From Austropuccinia psidii (Eukaryota > Basidiomycota > Pucciniomycetes > Pucciniales > Sphaerophragmiaceae), in the NCBI GenBank assembly GCA_023105745.1, contig JALGQZ010000007.1, positions 1,690,592 to 1,754,591 of the forward strand: DNA of 64,000 nt, written 5' to 3'. Under the pieces are notes generated by a model. The model worked only from the letters and a program-made list of their open reading frames with translations. It searched no databases and was not told where the DNA came from. Below are positions 47,460 through 59,028 of this stretch, piece after piece (position 1 is the stretch's first letter; each line of letters starts with the position of its first letter). The position numbers were made by a program, and so were the translations under genes.

Positions 47460-48860
47460 AAAGTCATGTGAAAAGCCCTTAACTACCTCTAGGAGAGTAC
47501 CAGTGGATTATTTTTGAGCCAAATTTTCACTATGGCATTGTAACTTTCAAAGATTGAGGTGGATCCAACACTAATTTTGTAATATTAGTTAATCCAGGCT
47601 GGCAAATAATACTACTTTAGAGGAATCCAGGCTTGCTTCAAATATTTCAAGAATTCAGGATTTTTGACTTTCTTTTTGAAGCTTTTTCAAGTTATCTTTA
47701 AAAGAAATATTCTCATTAGATTAATAAATAACTTTAGAAATCAATCTTAAAGTCATTAATTAAAAAAAAATAAGAATAAAATTAAAAGATAAAATTATAT
47801 TAATTGATTTCAGAAAAAGTTTAATAAAAAAATTTAAAATTATTTTCATGGAAATTTTTGTTTACGGGAATTATTAAATAATTCTTTATTAATGGTTTTT
47901 AAGTTCATAAAAATGATTTTTTCAATTCTAGAAAGATCTTCTTAAGAAAATCTTTACAAAGGTAAAATTCCTTTCAAAAAAAATTACTGGAGGGTGAAAA
48001 ATATTGTTATTGTTTAAGACTTTTTCTATTTATTGATTCAATTCTCAAGTGTATCAGGGTTCAGTTTAATTATTAATCAAAAAAACAAAAATACTCAGAA
48101 AAGGTATTATTTTTTGAGCTTAATCCAATAATATTAAAAAGGGGATTTTTTTACTTATTTTTCTATAAGTACAACCCATAAGAATCAAATAAGGAAAGAT
48201 ATGAAGGAGTTTTATGTCAAGGGGGTGAGCTAAAAACACGGAGGTAATTTGTCCCTCAGAATCCCTTGCAGAGGACAAAACAAAATTTTCTTCTTTGAGG
48301 GTGTAAATAAGAGCATTAATGGTCCTTCTGACTTGAATTTTGTCCTTCTTATTTTTCTTTACTTGGTTTTGAATGAATTGAAGGATCAAAGGCCTTTCAG
48401 TCTCCATGTGGCTACATAACTGGGCCTAAATTTGCCTTGGCATGAGCAGTGACTCATAAATTTGCATTATTTGCTATGTTTCTTGCTCATTATATCTTCT
48501 AAAAGCAGGATGTGCCATGATATTTTTAGTGACATCATGGCTTTTTTCAGGATTTTTAAATTTAAGAGTCCCAGTGGTACTCTTGGAATATATTATGGAA
48601 TAAAGTCTAGATGGAAAGTCAAGCTTTCTTGAAGTGACTGTTTTGGATATATTTTTTGGGGGATTTGGGGTACCAGACCTGTTATAACCTATTTCAATCT
48701 GGTTTTGGGTCATATTGGACCTCAAGGTTGACACAGAATACCCCTGTGCCCTGGATACATTATTTACATGCTTCCAAAGAAGCTCAAGGGTCTGAAATTC
48801 ACCTTCAGTTGGGGTTGAAAAATTATATAGTGAAACAGATATACAATCTTTTTTTTAAAA
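47460..48860 (-). pseudogene. Transposase remnant of MULE-2
   Basis: The minus strand matches MULE-1 1045-2400: a TLRSNMTQNQIEI and SRKLDFPSRLYS segment (48734-48474), then RPLILQFIQNQVKKNKKDK, DALI-like NALIYTLKEENF and ILMGCTY (48407-48120), where MULE-1 has the catalytic ILMDCTY; Gly replaces the first catalytic Asp. 47460-47700 corresponds to the region after the MULE-1 first intron. The part between (47.7-48.1 kb) is diverged beyond recognition. Confidence 0.75.
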
Positions 48861-49341
48861 AAAGGGGGGAATTTGGGGATTCAAAATGAGGAAAGAACAT
48901 TTTGAAAATTTTAACAAGATGGGATAAACATTTTTCAAATTTAAAATAAAGTGGGAAAAGTTAAAATGAAGAGGTTTAAATTTAATAATTAAAGAAGATG
49001 GAATGTAAAAAAAAGAAATCTTAAAGGCTTGGAAGTAAGTCTTTTCTTCTGGAGGAAAATTCAATATTTGGGTTTAAAAAAGAAAAAAAGATAGTTTGGA
49101 AATATTTTCAAAATTTGTTTTGTGATTCTGTTTTTTTAAAAAAAAAACAAATTTTGGGGGGGATAATTTAGATTATTTGAGTGTTTGGTCTCTTTTTGGC
49201 AGGGGGGAATGTGCAGAAAAAAACGTGAAAAAAATGGGTTGAGGGGGTTTTTTGGAGGGTTTGGACCAATACATGTTTTTTTTGTTTCATTATAATTTAA
49301 AATGGGCCCAGGGAACCCCTTATGTGTTTTTACCAATACCC

Positions 49342-49779
49342 TAAATCTATTAAATCTTTGAGGATGTTTTTTTTTCAAAAAAGAAAAAAAATAAGGTTAT
49401 ATAAAATGAATAAAATAAGAGATATTAGTCCTGGTTTATAGCTGAATTTTTTAAGAAAAATATTTAAAAATAATTTTGAAATTATTTTGAAATTTAAAAA
49501 ATTTAAAAAATTCCAATTGGTTTTGAAATCTTTTTTCTTTTTCAGAAAAAAAAAAAATTATTATTTTGACTTTGAATTTAATTTTTTTTCTTTTGTATAT
49601 TGAATATTCTCATAAATACTATTTTTTTTATTTAATCAATTTTTTTGATCTCTTTATTATGTTAACTATTTAATAATTTATAACCAAGCTTTTCAGACTT
49701 TAAATTTGTATTCTTATAAGAAAATTAGCTGGTTTCAATAAGAAAAATTTGAATCTTCAGAAGTTATGGAAAATAATTA
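49342..49779. other. AT-rich gap between MULE-2 and the Myb/SANT-like relic
   Basis: No gene or element boundary seen, only A/T homopolymers. Confidence 0.5.
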
Positions 49780-49794
49780 AAATGGATCACAATG

Positions 49795-50246
49795 TGTAAT
49801 GGAAGGTTTACTTAATAACTTAGGTGATACTGAAATTCAACAATCCCAGAAAAAACGTAAATTACAAATTCATGAGGAAGCCCAAGCTCATTTTCAACAA
49901 CTGGAACATGAATGCTGGTTGAAGTTAAAAGAGGAATAAATTAAAGAGTCAATTTAGAAGAACAAAGGCTTATGAAATCTGACACAGGCCTGGGACATCA
50001 AGAACAACAAAACATTTTCCAAGGTTGTTTTCTATGGAATGAGGAAATTACCAAAGCATTGTTGGATTTGATAATGGAGTTTAGGATGTATTATTTGAAT
50101 ATGTATAGGACAACTATGGTATTTATTGCATGGTCCCATTATTTCAAAAATAATGAAAATTGCAAGAAGGATTTTTCATTTGAGACCTTAGAAATCTGTT
50201 ATAAAGCATTAATGACAAAATATAGAGTAATTCAATACAAGATTCT
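49795..50246 (+). pseudogene. Myb/SANT-like protein remnant, cut by element C
   Basis: A short acidic/Gln-rich N-terminal part with stops is followed from about 49972 by FLWNEEITKALLDLIMEF..., then FSFETLEICYKALMTKYRVI. That matches the first and last helices of Myb/SANT-like (trihelix-type) domains as found in Harbinger partner proteins and some host genes. The family-B LTR at 50247 interrupts it, so the rest should resume beyond the window if the stack on the right is intact. Confidence 0.6.
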
Positions 50247-52211
50247 TGTGAACCTTTGAGATAGGACCACATACCAAAAAAGGTCACGAGAAATACTTAA
50301 AATAATTACCTTGAAGCTACAAAAATACCATAAATTGGTATAAAACTTGGTTTAACTTAAAAACTAATGAATAAACATTTGAAATAAATTATACCATTGG
50401 ATTCCCCATGGTAAAATACACATATACCATTTTTATGGCATATCTGTAAAGTCAATATTTAATAAGTTATAAGTAATAATACCTTATAAACAACACAAAT
50501 CCTTATTTATTTCAAAAGCCAATGAAACAGAATGTGAAATAAATGGTACAATTGGTTCTCCATAGAAATCCACATATAAAACAATTAAGAAGCTAAGCTT
50601 CAAAGTCAATACTTATGGAATTAAGCTGAATATATCCACTTTTTTGGTCAACACATATATTCAAGGATTTTGGCTAGTATCTTTTGAAATATACATGATA
50701 GAGTGATAAACCAAAAATAAAGTCAGCACGTAATTACTGTAGGAATACAGAAATGAAGTTTATTTCACAAGCTATAAACAAGGTTAAAACCTGTAAGGGA
50801 TTATTGACCAAAATCAACAGAGCTGTTCACCACTTTGTTGTGAAAGTGGTCCAAACTTAAAAAAAATATACAGTTAGATTATACTAGTTCATTCGTGAAG
50901 AATGATGTATTTTGTATTATAATATTAAAGGTATAAACCCTTGAAATCATGGTTTGAAGTTTAAAATATTAAATATTGACAGAAAAGATGAGTTACAAGA
51001 AAATAATCAAAAATAGATTTTTGATGATGTAATAAAATGCTCTCGGAAGAATAATAAGGTTATTCCAAGCCACTAGAATTAACTCTCTGAATTTCTGTAG
51101 CGTGTAAATCTTAAAAGCTATTAAGGATCAAAGTTTGAGCTTAATTTGATAATTTATGATCACTCACTGTAACTTTAAATTAGGTTTAAAAGTCATATGA
51201 GTGATAAAATTGGTGAATACTGTTAGTTTATGATTGAAACTAATAAAATCCATGAAATTTGGGGTTCTGCCAAGCCTTGACGTCATAAAACGTAGAGTTA
51301 TAGTGATAGCTCTAAATAATGGCGTAATAATGAGATAATATGGTTTAATCATGATGTAATCATCACCAAACCTTAAAATATTGATCAATTCCAGTGGATA
51401 TGATCTGTGCTCGTCTACTAGAAGCCTGTTGGACTCTAGGAGGGAGGTATTTACTATAAATAGAGCTCCTTTTACTCTGTTTTCCCCTCAGACGCTTACA
51501 AAACATTAAATCATTAAATAAAAAGCTAATTTCTTTATTCTTTATATATAAAACTTTTATATTATTAAATACCAAAGATCATCTTATAATAATATTGATA
51601 TTTGACGTGATTCTTACAATTATTTAATTGTTTTGTTTGAATTTCTCTCAAAAACCTCAATTCCCCATAAAACCAAGAAATTTTGTAATTTCTTTTAAAA
51701 TTTATTGTAACTAAAATTTAAATAAGTTGTATTTACATTTATAGGCGTAAATTTAGTCAAAATTATTATATTAAGCATTAAAAGTAGGTTATTTCTCTTA
51801 TTATAATAATTCATTTCTATTATTACTTTTTAATAATTCTATAATTGATATAAATAGTATTTATATTAATTTATAGCTTTAATATTGGTGATATTATTGT
51901 TATTAATTGTTTTTTATTAATTAAAAACAATTCTTTATGCCTTTATTATTTGTTGGTAACAATAATAAAGTGCTTTTAAATATATTAATTATTTTATATT
52001 AATATATTTATTTTATATATATTATTTTTTTATAATATAAATTATATTATTATATTTATTTAATAATACAGTTATTTTACACCTTAATTATGATGATTCT
52101 TTATTATTATAATTATTCTTTATCTTATTTAATTTATTTATAAGGACATTCATAGTACAACAAGTAAAATATTAGTAATTTTTACTTATTGTTTCATATT
52201 CAAACCTTACA
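50247..52211 (+). repeat. 5' LTR of element C
   Basis: 1965 bp, TGTGAACC...CCTTACA, clearly diverged from the LTRs of element B by many substitutions and small deletions. Confidence 0.9.
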
Positions 52212-52710
52212 TTTGGGGGCCTGGCCGTGATATTTACTCTAAGAGACCTTTAAAAAGATTCTAATTGGGTTTATCCAATAATAAATTAAAATTATGATCA
52301 TAAAATTATAAAATAATTTTATATTTATTGATTTTAAAAGCTATTGAGGCATTTGGAAAGCAATTGTACTGTCTTACACGTGGTTTTTCACATCCTTAGA
52401 CTTGCAAAAACTTTCTTTGAGTGACTCTAGTGATTAAAAAAGATATCTTATAAATTAAAAATAATTTTATATTATAAATTAATTTTATAAAAGAATCATA
52501 TTCATTTTTATTTTATTCTTCAAAAATAAAAACATAAAAAATATTAAAAACCAATAAAAAAGTAATTTTATTCATTTTGATTTCATTTCTTTAATTATTT
52601 TCACTTTTTAAAAAAAAAGATATAAAAGCAATTTTTACATGGAAAATTGCCATATCTTACCAAAAATAACACTTGTATATAAAAGACTTATATTTATTTG
52701 TCTTTTTTAG

Positions 52711-54636
52711 TGTTTGAAGACAATCCAACAGAGGACAACCAAACCACTGTTGAAAGATTGGTGGAAGAAACTTGGTAAAGTTCTCCAACACCAATAATCA
52801 CTAAGAAAAAGAAAGCCAAGAAATTGGACTTTCCAGGACCCACTATTCAGGACTCTGAAGGTAAGTACCTCATTTATAAATTGCCATAAGAAGAATTCCT
52901 GTTCTGAAATCTTCTTATTTCTTATTTTTCTTAAAATATGACTACCAGAAGAGGCTCCCAATACTCCATCCAATCAGATGGAGCTGGACTCAGAGGTAGA
53001 ATTGATTCCACAAAAGGGAAAAGGAAGGGCAATATCCCCAGTGGAACAGAATCCACACAAGGAAGTGCCTTATCCCAAAGGCAAGTCCCAGAAATGCCCA
53101 TGATATCTGAACCAGAATTGGAACTAGGTATGAGTGACTCAAACAGGTACAAATCACATTCAGAGGGCTCAAATAGACATTTACATGAGCCTGTACAAAC
53201 AGTACTACACAGTGTACAAGGACAAAGATTGGGAAATGTTGCCCCAAATACACCAAGGAGTGATGAACTCCTGGCACATCCTGAAAAAGTTCCTCAAAGA
53301 GGAGGAAATAGTGAGATACTCCAATGGATGGAATCCACTATCATCCAAACCTCAAATCAAAAAGATCAAGGAGTACCATGCCAAAAAGAAGGATGCAACC
53401 AAGGAAGAAGCCCCACTAGCTTCTACCAGCAAGCCCCAAGCCAACCCACTTCCCCAAGAAGGGAAGAAGAACAAGAAAAAGAATTGGAGAAAATCATATT
53501 CCCCAAAATCCAAAAGGATGCCATGGACAATGTATTCAACATGGCCAGAAATTTGATGGAATTCAAAGACAAAGAGGAGAAAAGAATGAGACAACCCCAT
53601 TTCCCAAAGAAATAACCTTGTCTCCTGATGTTGTAAAAATTTTAACAGAGCATAAAAATAGTATTTTACCTCTTAAAGACATTAAAAACAGCTTAATAGC
53701 TTATCATCTTTAACAAAACTTGTTGTACAAAATAAAAAAGAAATTTATAACATAAAATTTATGATTGAAAATAATAAACCAAAAGTATTAATTGATAATA
53801 CTCAGAAATTAATACAAGGACAACAAGACTTGTACAAATACATAAGTGATATCAAAGGAAAAACTTTGACAATCAATTATGATGTGAGTATTGATAATCT
53901 TACAGAAATATTAAACAAATTGAGCATTTCTGTAGAAAAATTTGAAGAAAAGACTTCATCACACCAAAAATTACTTTTGGACCATGTGGAAAAGAGTGAT
54001 TAAGCAAGAATGCATCTGAAAGATGAAATTCAAAGTGAAATAAGGCTTATTACTTAAAAAATGGATAAAATTAATCAGGCTAACTCAAATATGCCAAAGT
54101 TATCAACACCATTTTCTCACACAAGAAGCCCTGTTAAACCAAAAGAGGAATTAACAAATCCATTCACAACAGACTTGAGTCACCAAGATAATAACCAAGT
54201 CCTAATGAGGCAAGCACCTCAATTAAAAGAATGGCCAACATTCACAGGAGAAGGTGAATATGACCACATTTCATTTATCAAAACAATTTACCTGCTACAA
54301 GAAGATTATGCCATACCAGATGAATTAATCACTGAAAAATTACACTCATTATTTGAAAAATATGCAAAAAGATGGTATTATGGCATAAGGCAGACGAATG
54401 GCAAAAATACCTGGTCTTGGTTGAAACAAGAAATAATCACCAAGTGGGCTAATGATGCCTGAAGCTACAAGATAGAAAATGCAGTTGAAAATTCTTTCTT
54501 TGACCCAGACAAAGACAAACCTTTAACTTGCTTCTTAAAACAAGTTGAAAAACCCAATGCATTGTACCCAGAAATGTCACAGAAAATGGTGCACATGAGA
54601 ATACTTAAAAAATGTGGAGGAGAGGTAGAACATGCC
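52711..54636 (+). pseudogene. gag of element C, truncated
   Basis: Same layout as gag of B: TTTTTTAG acceptor (52710), exon to 52860, intron 52861-52948 with a GTAAGT donor, and a GC-AG candidate intron 53081-53146. Lesions include a TAA at 52776-52778 (ETW*), a deletion near 53507 that fuses the two overlapping gag frames, a TAA at 54001-54003 and a TGA in WANDA* (54460). The coding sequence ends abruptly after GGEVEHA at 54636, where D is inserted. Confidence 0.82.
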
Positions 54637-56562
54637 TGTGAACCTTTGAGATATGACCACATACCCAAAAAGGTCACAAGAAATATTTAATATAATTATA
54701 CATTAAAAATAAGTACCTTAAAACTACAAAAATACCATAAATTGGTATAAAAATTGGATTAAATTAAAGCATAATGAATAAACATGTGAAATAAATTATA
54801 TCATTGGATTCCCCATTGTAAAATACACATATACCATTTTTATGGCATATCTGTAAAGTCAATATTTAATAAGTTATAAGTAATAATACCTTATAAAAAA
54901 CACAAATTCTTATTTATTTCATAAGCTAATGGAACAACATGTAAAATGAATGGTACCATTGGATTCTCCATAAAAATCCACACATAAAACAATTAAGATT
55001 CTAAGCTTCAAAATCAATACTTAAGGAATTAACCTGAATATATGCACTTTTTTGGTCAATGCATATATTCAAGGATTTTAGCTAATATCTCTTTAATTAT
55101 GCATGATAAAGTGATTAACCAAAGATAAAGTCATCACGTAATTACTGTAGTAATACAGAAATGAAGTTTATTTCACAATTTATAAACACGGTTAAAATCT
55201 GTAAGGAATTATTGATTAAAATCAACAGAGCTGTTGACCACTTTGTTGTGAAAGTGGTCCAAACTTATAAAAAAGTCGACAGTTGTATTCTACTAGTTCC
55301 TTCATGAAGAATGATGTATTTCTTATTATAATATTCAAGGTATACCCCTTTAAATCATAGTTTGAACTTTAAAATATTAAATTTTGACAGAAAAGATGAG
55401 TTACAAGAAAAATCATCAAAAATAGAGTTTTAATGAGGAATAAAATGCTCTTGAAAGCATAATAAGGTTATGCTAAGCTACTAGAATTCACTCCCTGAAT
55501 TGCTGTAGCGTGTAGATATTAAAAGTTATTAAGGATCAAAGTTTGAGCTTAATTTGATCATTTATGATCACTCACTGTAACCTTAAATTGAGTTTAACAG
55601 TCATATGAGTGATATAATTGGTGAATACTATTATTTTATGATTTAAACTAATAAAATCCACGAATTTTGGGGTTCTTCCAAGCCTTTGACATCATCAAAC
55701 TTAGAGCTATAGTGATAACTCTAAATAATGGCGTAATAATGATGTTATATGGTTTGATCATGATGTAATCATCACCAAACCTTAAAATATTGATCAATTC
55801 CAGTGGATATGATCAGTACACGTCTACTAGAAGCCTGTTGGACTTTAGGAGGGAGGTATTTACTATAAATAGAGCTCTTTTTACTCTGTTTTCCCCTCAG
55901 ATGCATCAAAAACATTACATCAATACAATTAAAAAGGTAACATCTTTATTCTTTATATATAAAACTTTTATATTATCAAAGACCAAAGATCATTTTATCA
56001 TAATCATCAATTTTGACGTGATTAAATCATTTATTTAATTGTTTTTGTTAAAAATCTCTCTAAAATCTCATTTCCACTTAAAAATCAAGAATATTTGTAA
56101 TTTTCTATATTTTTTATTGTAAATACAATTTGGATAAGTTTTATTTACATTATTTGGCATAAAATATCTCAAAATTAGTAAATTAAGTATTAAAAGTAGG
56201 TTATTTTCTCTTTATTAATCTTTCAATAATTCTTCAATTAATATAAATAGTATTTATATTAATTTATAACTTTAATATTGGTAATATTATTGTTATTAAT
56301 TGTTTTTTATTAATAAAAAACAATTTTTCACGCCTCTATTATTTGTTTGTAACAATAGTAAAGTGCCATTAAATATATTAATTATTTTATATTAATATAT
56401 TTATTTTATTATATTATCATATTTTATTGATAATATAATTCTTTTTATGCCATAATTATTATAATTATTTTTATCTTATTTATTTCATTTATAAGGACAT
56501 TCATAGTACAATAAGTAAAATGTTAGTAATCTTTACTTATTGTTTCATAGTCAAACCTTACA
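54637..56562 (+). repeat. 5' LTR of element D
   Basis: 1926 bp, TGTGAACC...CCTTACA, with the TATAAATAGAGCTC promoter block at about 55866. It shares the GAACC variant with C rather than the GAGCC of B. Confidence 0.9.
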
Positions 56563-57039
56563 TTTGGGGGCCTGGCTGTGATATTTACTCTGAAAGAACT
56601 TTAAAAAGATTCTAATTGGGCTTATCCAATAATAAATTATACTTATAATCATAAAATTATATAATAATTTTATATTTATTGATTTTGAAAGCTATTGAGG
56701 CATTTGGAAAGAAATTGTACTGTCTTACACGTGGTTTCTTCACATCCTTAGACTTGCAAAAACTTTTTTTGAGTGACTCTAGTGATTAAAAAAGATATTT
56801 TATATTATAAATTAATTTTATAAAAAGAATCATATTCATTTTTATTTTATTCTTTAAAAATAAAGACATAAAAAATAATACAAATATTAAAAACCAATAA
56901 AAAAGTTATTTTATTCATTTTAATTTCATTTTTTTCTATAAAAAAAAGATATAATAGCAATTTTTACGTTGAAAATTGCCATATCTTACCAAAAATAACA
57001 CTTTTGTATAAAAGACTTGTATTTATTTGTCTTTTTTAG

Positions 57040-59028
57040 TGTTTGAAGACAACCCAACAGAGGACAACCAAACCACTGTTGCAAGATTGGTGGAAGAAAC
57101 TTGTCAAAGTTCTCCAACACCAATAATTACCAAAAGAAATAAAGCCAAGAAATTGGACTTTCCAGGACCCACCATTCAGGACTCTGAAGGTAAGTACCTC
57201 ATTTATAAATTGCCATAAGACAATTCCTGTTCTGAAATCCTCTTATTTCTTATTTTTCTTATAATATGACTACCAGAAGAGGCTCCCAATACTCCATCCA
57301 ATCAGATGGAGCTGGACTCAGAGGTAGAATTAATTCCTCAAAAGGGAAAAGGAAGGGAAATATCCCCAGTGGAACAGAATCCACACAAGGAAGTGCCTTA
57401 TCCCAAAGGCAAGTCCCAGAAATGCCCATGATATCTGAACCTGAATTGGAACTAAGTATGAGTAACTCAAACAGGTACAAATCACATTCAGAGGGCTCAA
57501 ATAGACATTTACATGAGCCAATACAAACAGTACTACACAGTGTACAAGGACAAAGATTGGGAAATGTTGCCTCAAATACACCAAGGAGTGATGAACTCCT
57601 GGCACCTCCTGAAAAAGTTCCTCAAAGAGGAGGAAATAGTGAGATACTCCAATGGATGGAATCCACTATCATCCAAACCTCAAATCAAAAAGATCAAGGA
57701 GTATCATGCCAAAAAGAAGCAGGCAACCAAGGAAGAAGCCCCAGTAGCTTCTACCAGCAAGCCCCAAGCCAACCCACTTCCCCAAGAAGGGAAGAAGAAC
57801 AAGAAAAAGAATTGGAGAAAACCATATTCCCCGAGGTACAGGATTCCCAAAATCCAAAAAGATGCCATGGACAATTCCTTCAACATGGCCAGAACTTTGA
57901 TGGAATTCAAAGACAAAGAGGAACAAAGAATGAGACAACCCCATTTCCCAAAGAAATAACCTTGTCTCCTGATGTTGTAAATACTTTAACAGAGCTTAAA
58001 AATAGTATTTTACCTCTTAAAGACATTGAAAATAGTTTATTATCTTTCCAAGAAATAAATAATAGCTTATCATCTTTAACAAAACTTGTTGCACAAAATA
58101 AGAAAGAAATTGATAACATAAAATTTATGATTGAAAATAGTAAACCAAAGTATTAATTGACAACACTCAGAAATTAATACAAGGACAACAAGAGCTGTAC
58201 AAATACATAAGTGATATCAAAGAAAAACCTTTGACAATCAATTATGATGTGAGTATTGACAATATTACAGAAAAATTAAACAAATTAAGTATTTCTGTAG
58301 AAACATTTGAAGAAAAGACCTCATCACACCAAAAATTACTTTTGGACCATGTGGAAAAGAGTGATGAAGCAAGAATGAATCTGAAAGATGACATTCAAAG
58401 TGAAATAAGGCTTATCACTGAAAAAATGGATAAAATTAATGAGGCTAACTCAAATATGCCAAAGTTATCAACACCATTTTCTCACATAAGAAGCCCTGTT
58501 AAACCAAAAGAGGAAGTAACAAATCCATTCATAACAGACTTGAGTCACCAAGACAATAACCAAGTCTTAATGAAGGAAGCACCTCAATTGAAAGAATGGC
58601 CAACATTCACAGGAGAAGGTGAATATGACCACATGTCATTTATCAAAACAATTTACATGATACAAGAAGATTATGCTATACCAGATGAATTAATCACTGC
58701 AATATTACATTCATTGTTTGAGAAATCTGCAAAAAGATGGTATTATGGCATAAGGCAAACAAATGGCAAAAATACCTGGTCTTGGTGGAAACAAGAAATA
58801 ATTACCAAGTGGGCTAATAATGCCTGGAGGTACAAAATAGAAAATGAATTTGAAAATTCTTTCTTTGACCCAGACAAAGACAAACCTTTAACTTGGTTCT
58901 TGAAAAAAGATGAAAGACTTAATGCATTGTACCCAGAAATGTCACAAAAAATGGTGCATATGAAAATACTCAAGAAATGTGGAGGAGAGCTAGAACATGC
59001 CCTAAGAAGCAGGTGTATAGAACCATGA
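57040..59028 (+). pseudogene. gag of element D
   Basis: TTTTTTAG acceptor (57039), exon to 57189, intron 57190-57276 (GTAAGT...CCAG), GC-AG candidate 57409-57474. The MSQYKQYY frame runs to the PHFPKK stop (57959). The coiled and capsid-like parts follow in the -1 frame, broken by a TAA near 58155. It ends at the same TGA after CIEP (59026-59028) as in element B. Notably the -1 frame itself is open from 57266 to 58156 (296 codons). Confidence 0.82.

Larger units (their letters stand above)
44345..49341 (-). mobile_element. MULE-2, degraded minus-strand copy of the MULE
   Basis: The high-coordinate end (complement of 49341 downward) reads GGGTATTGGTAAAAACAC and continues AAGGGGTTCCCTGGGCCCATTTT, parallel to the start of MULE-1. 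The low-coordinate end at 44345-44500 is the complement of the MULE-1 3' end, including the CCTCAGGCTCAGTTTTGA block. The OTU, knuckle and transposase regions are recognisable in the same order. It is about 0.8 kb longer than MULE-1, mostly because of the insert at 44730-45344. No clear target duplication. Confidence 0.75.
50247..54636 (+). mobile_element. Chromovirus C (family B), 5' part, interrupted by element D
   Basis: A 5' LTR (50247-52211), primer-binding region and gag to 54636, where the LTR of element D begins inside the capsid-like region. The missing 3' part is predicted beyond the right window edge, starting after a repeat of ATGCC (54632-54636). The candidate outer duplication is ATTCT (50242-50246). 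Confidence 0.85.

Noticed and set aside
50247..56562. One complete element with LTRs at 50247 and 54637
   Set aside because: The sequence between them ends in the middle of gag without pol or a polypurine tract, and the second LTR is followed by a primer-binding region and a new gag. A nested insertion explains this better.
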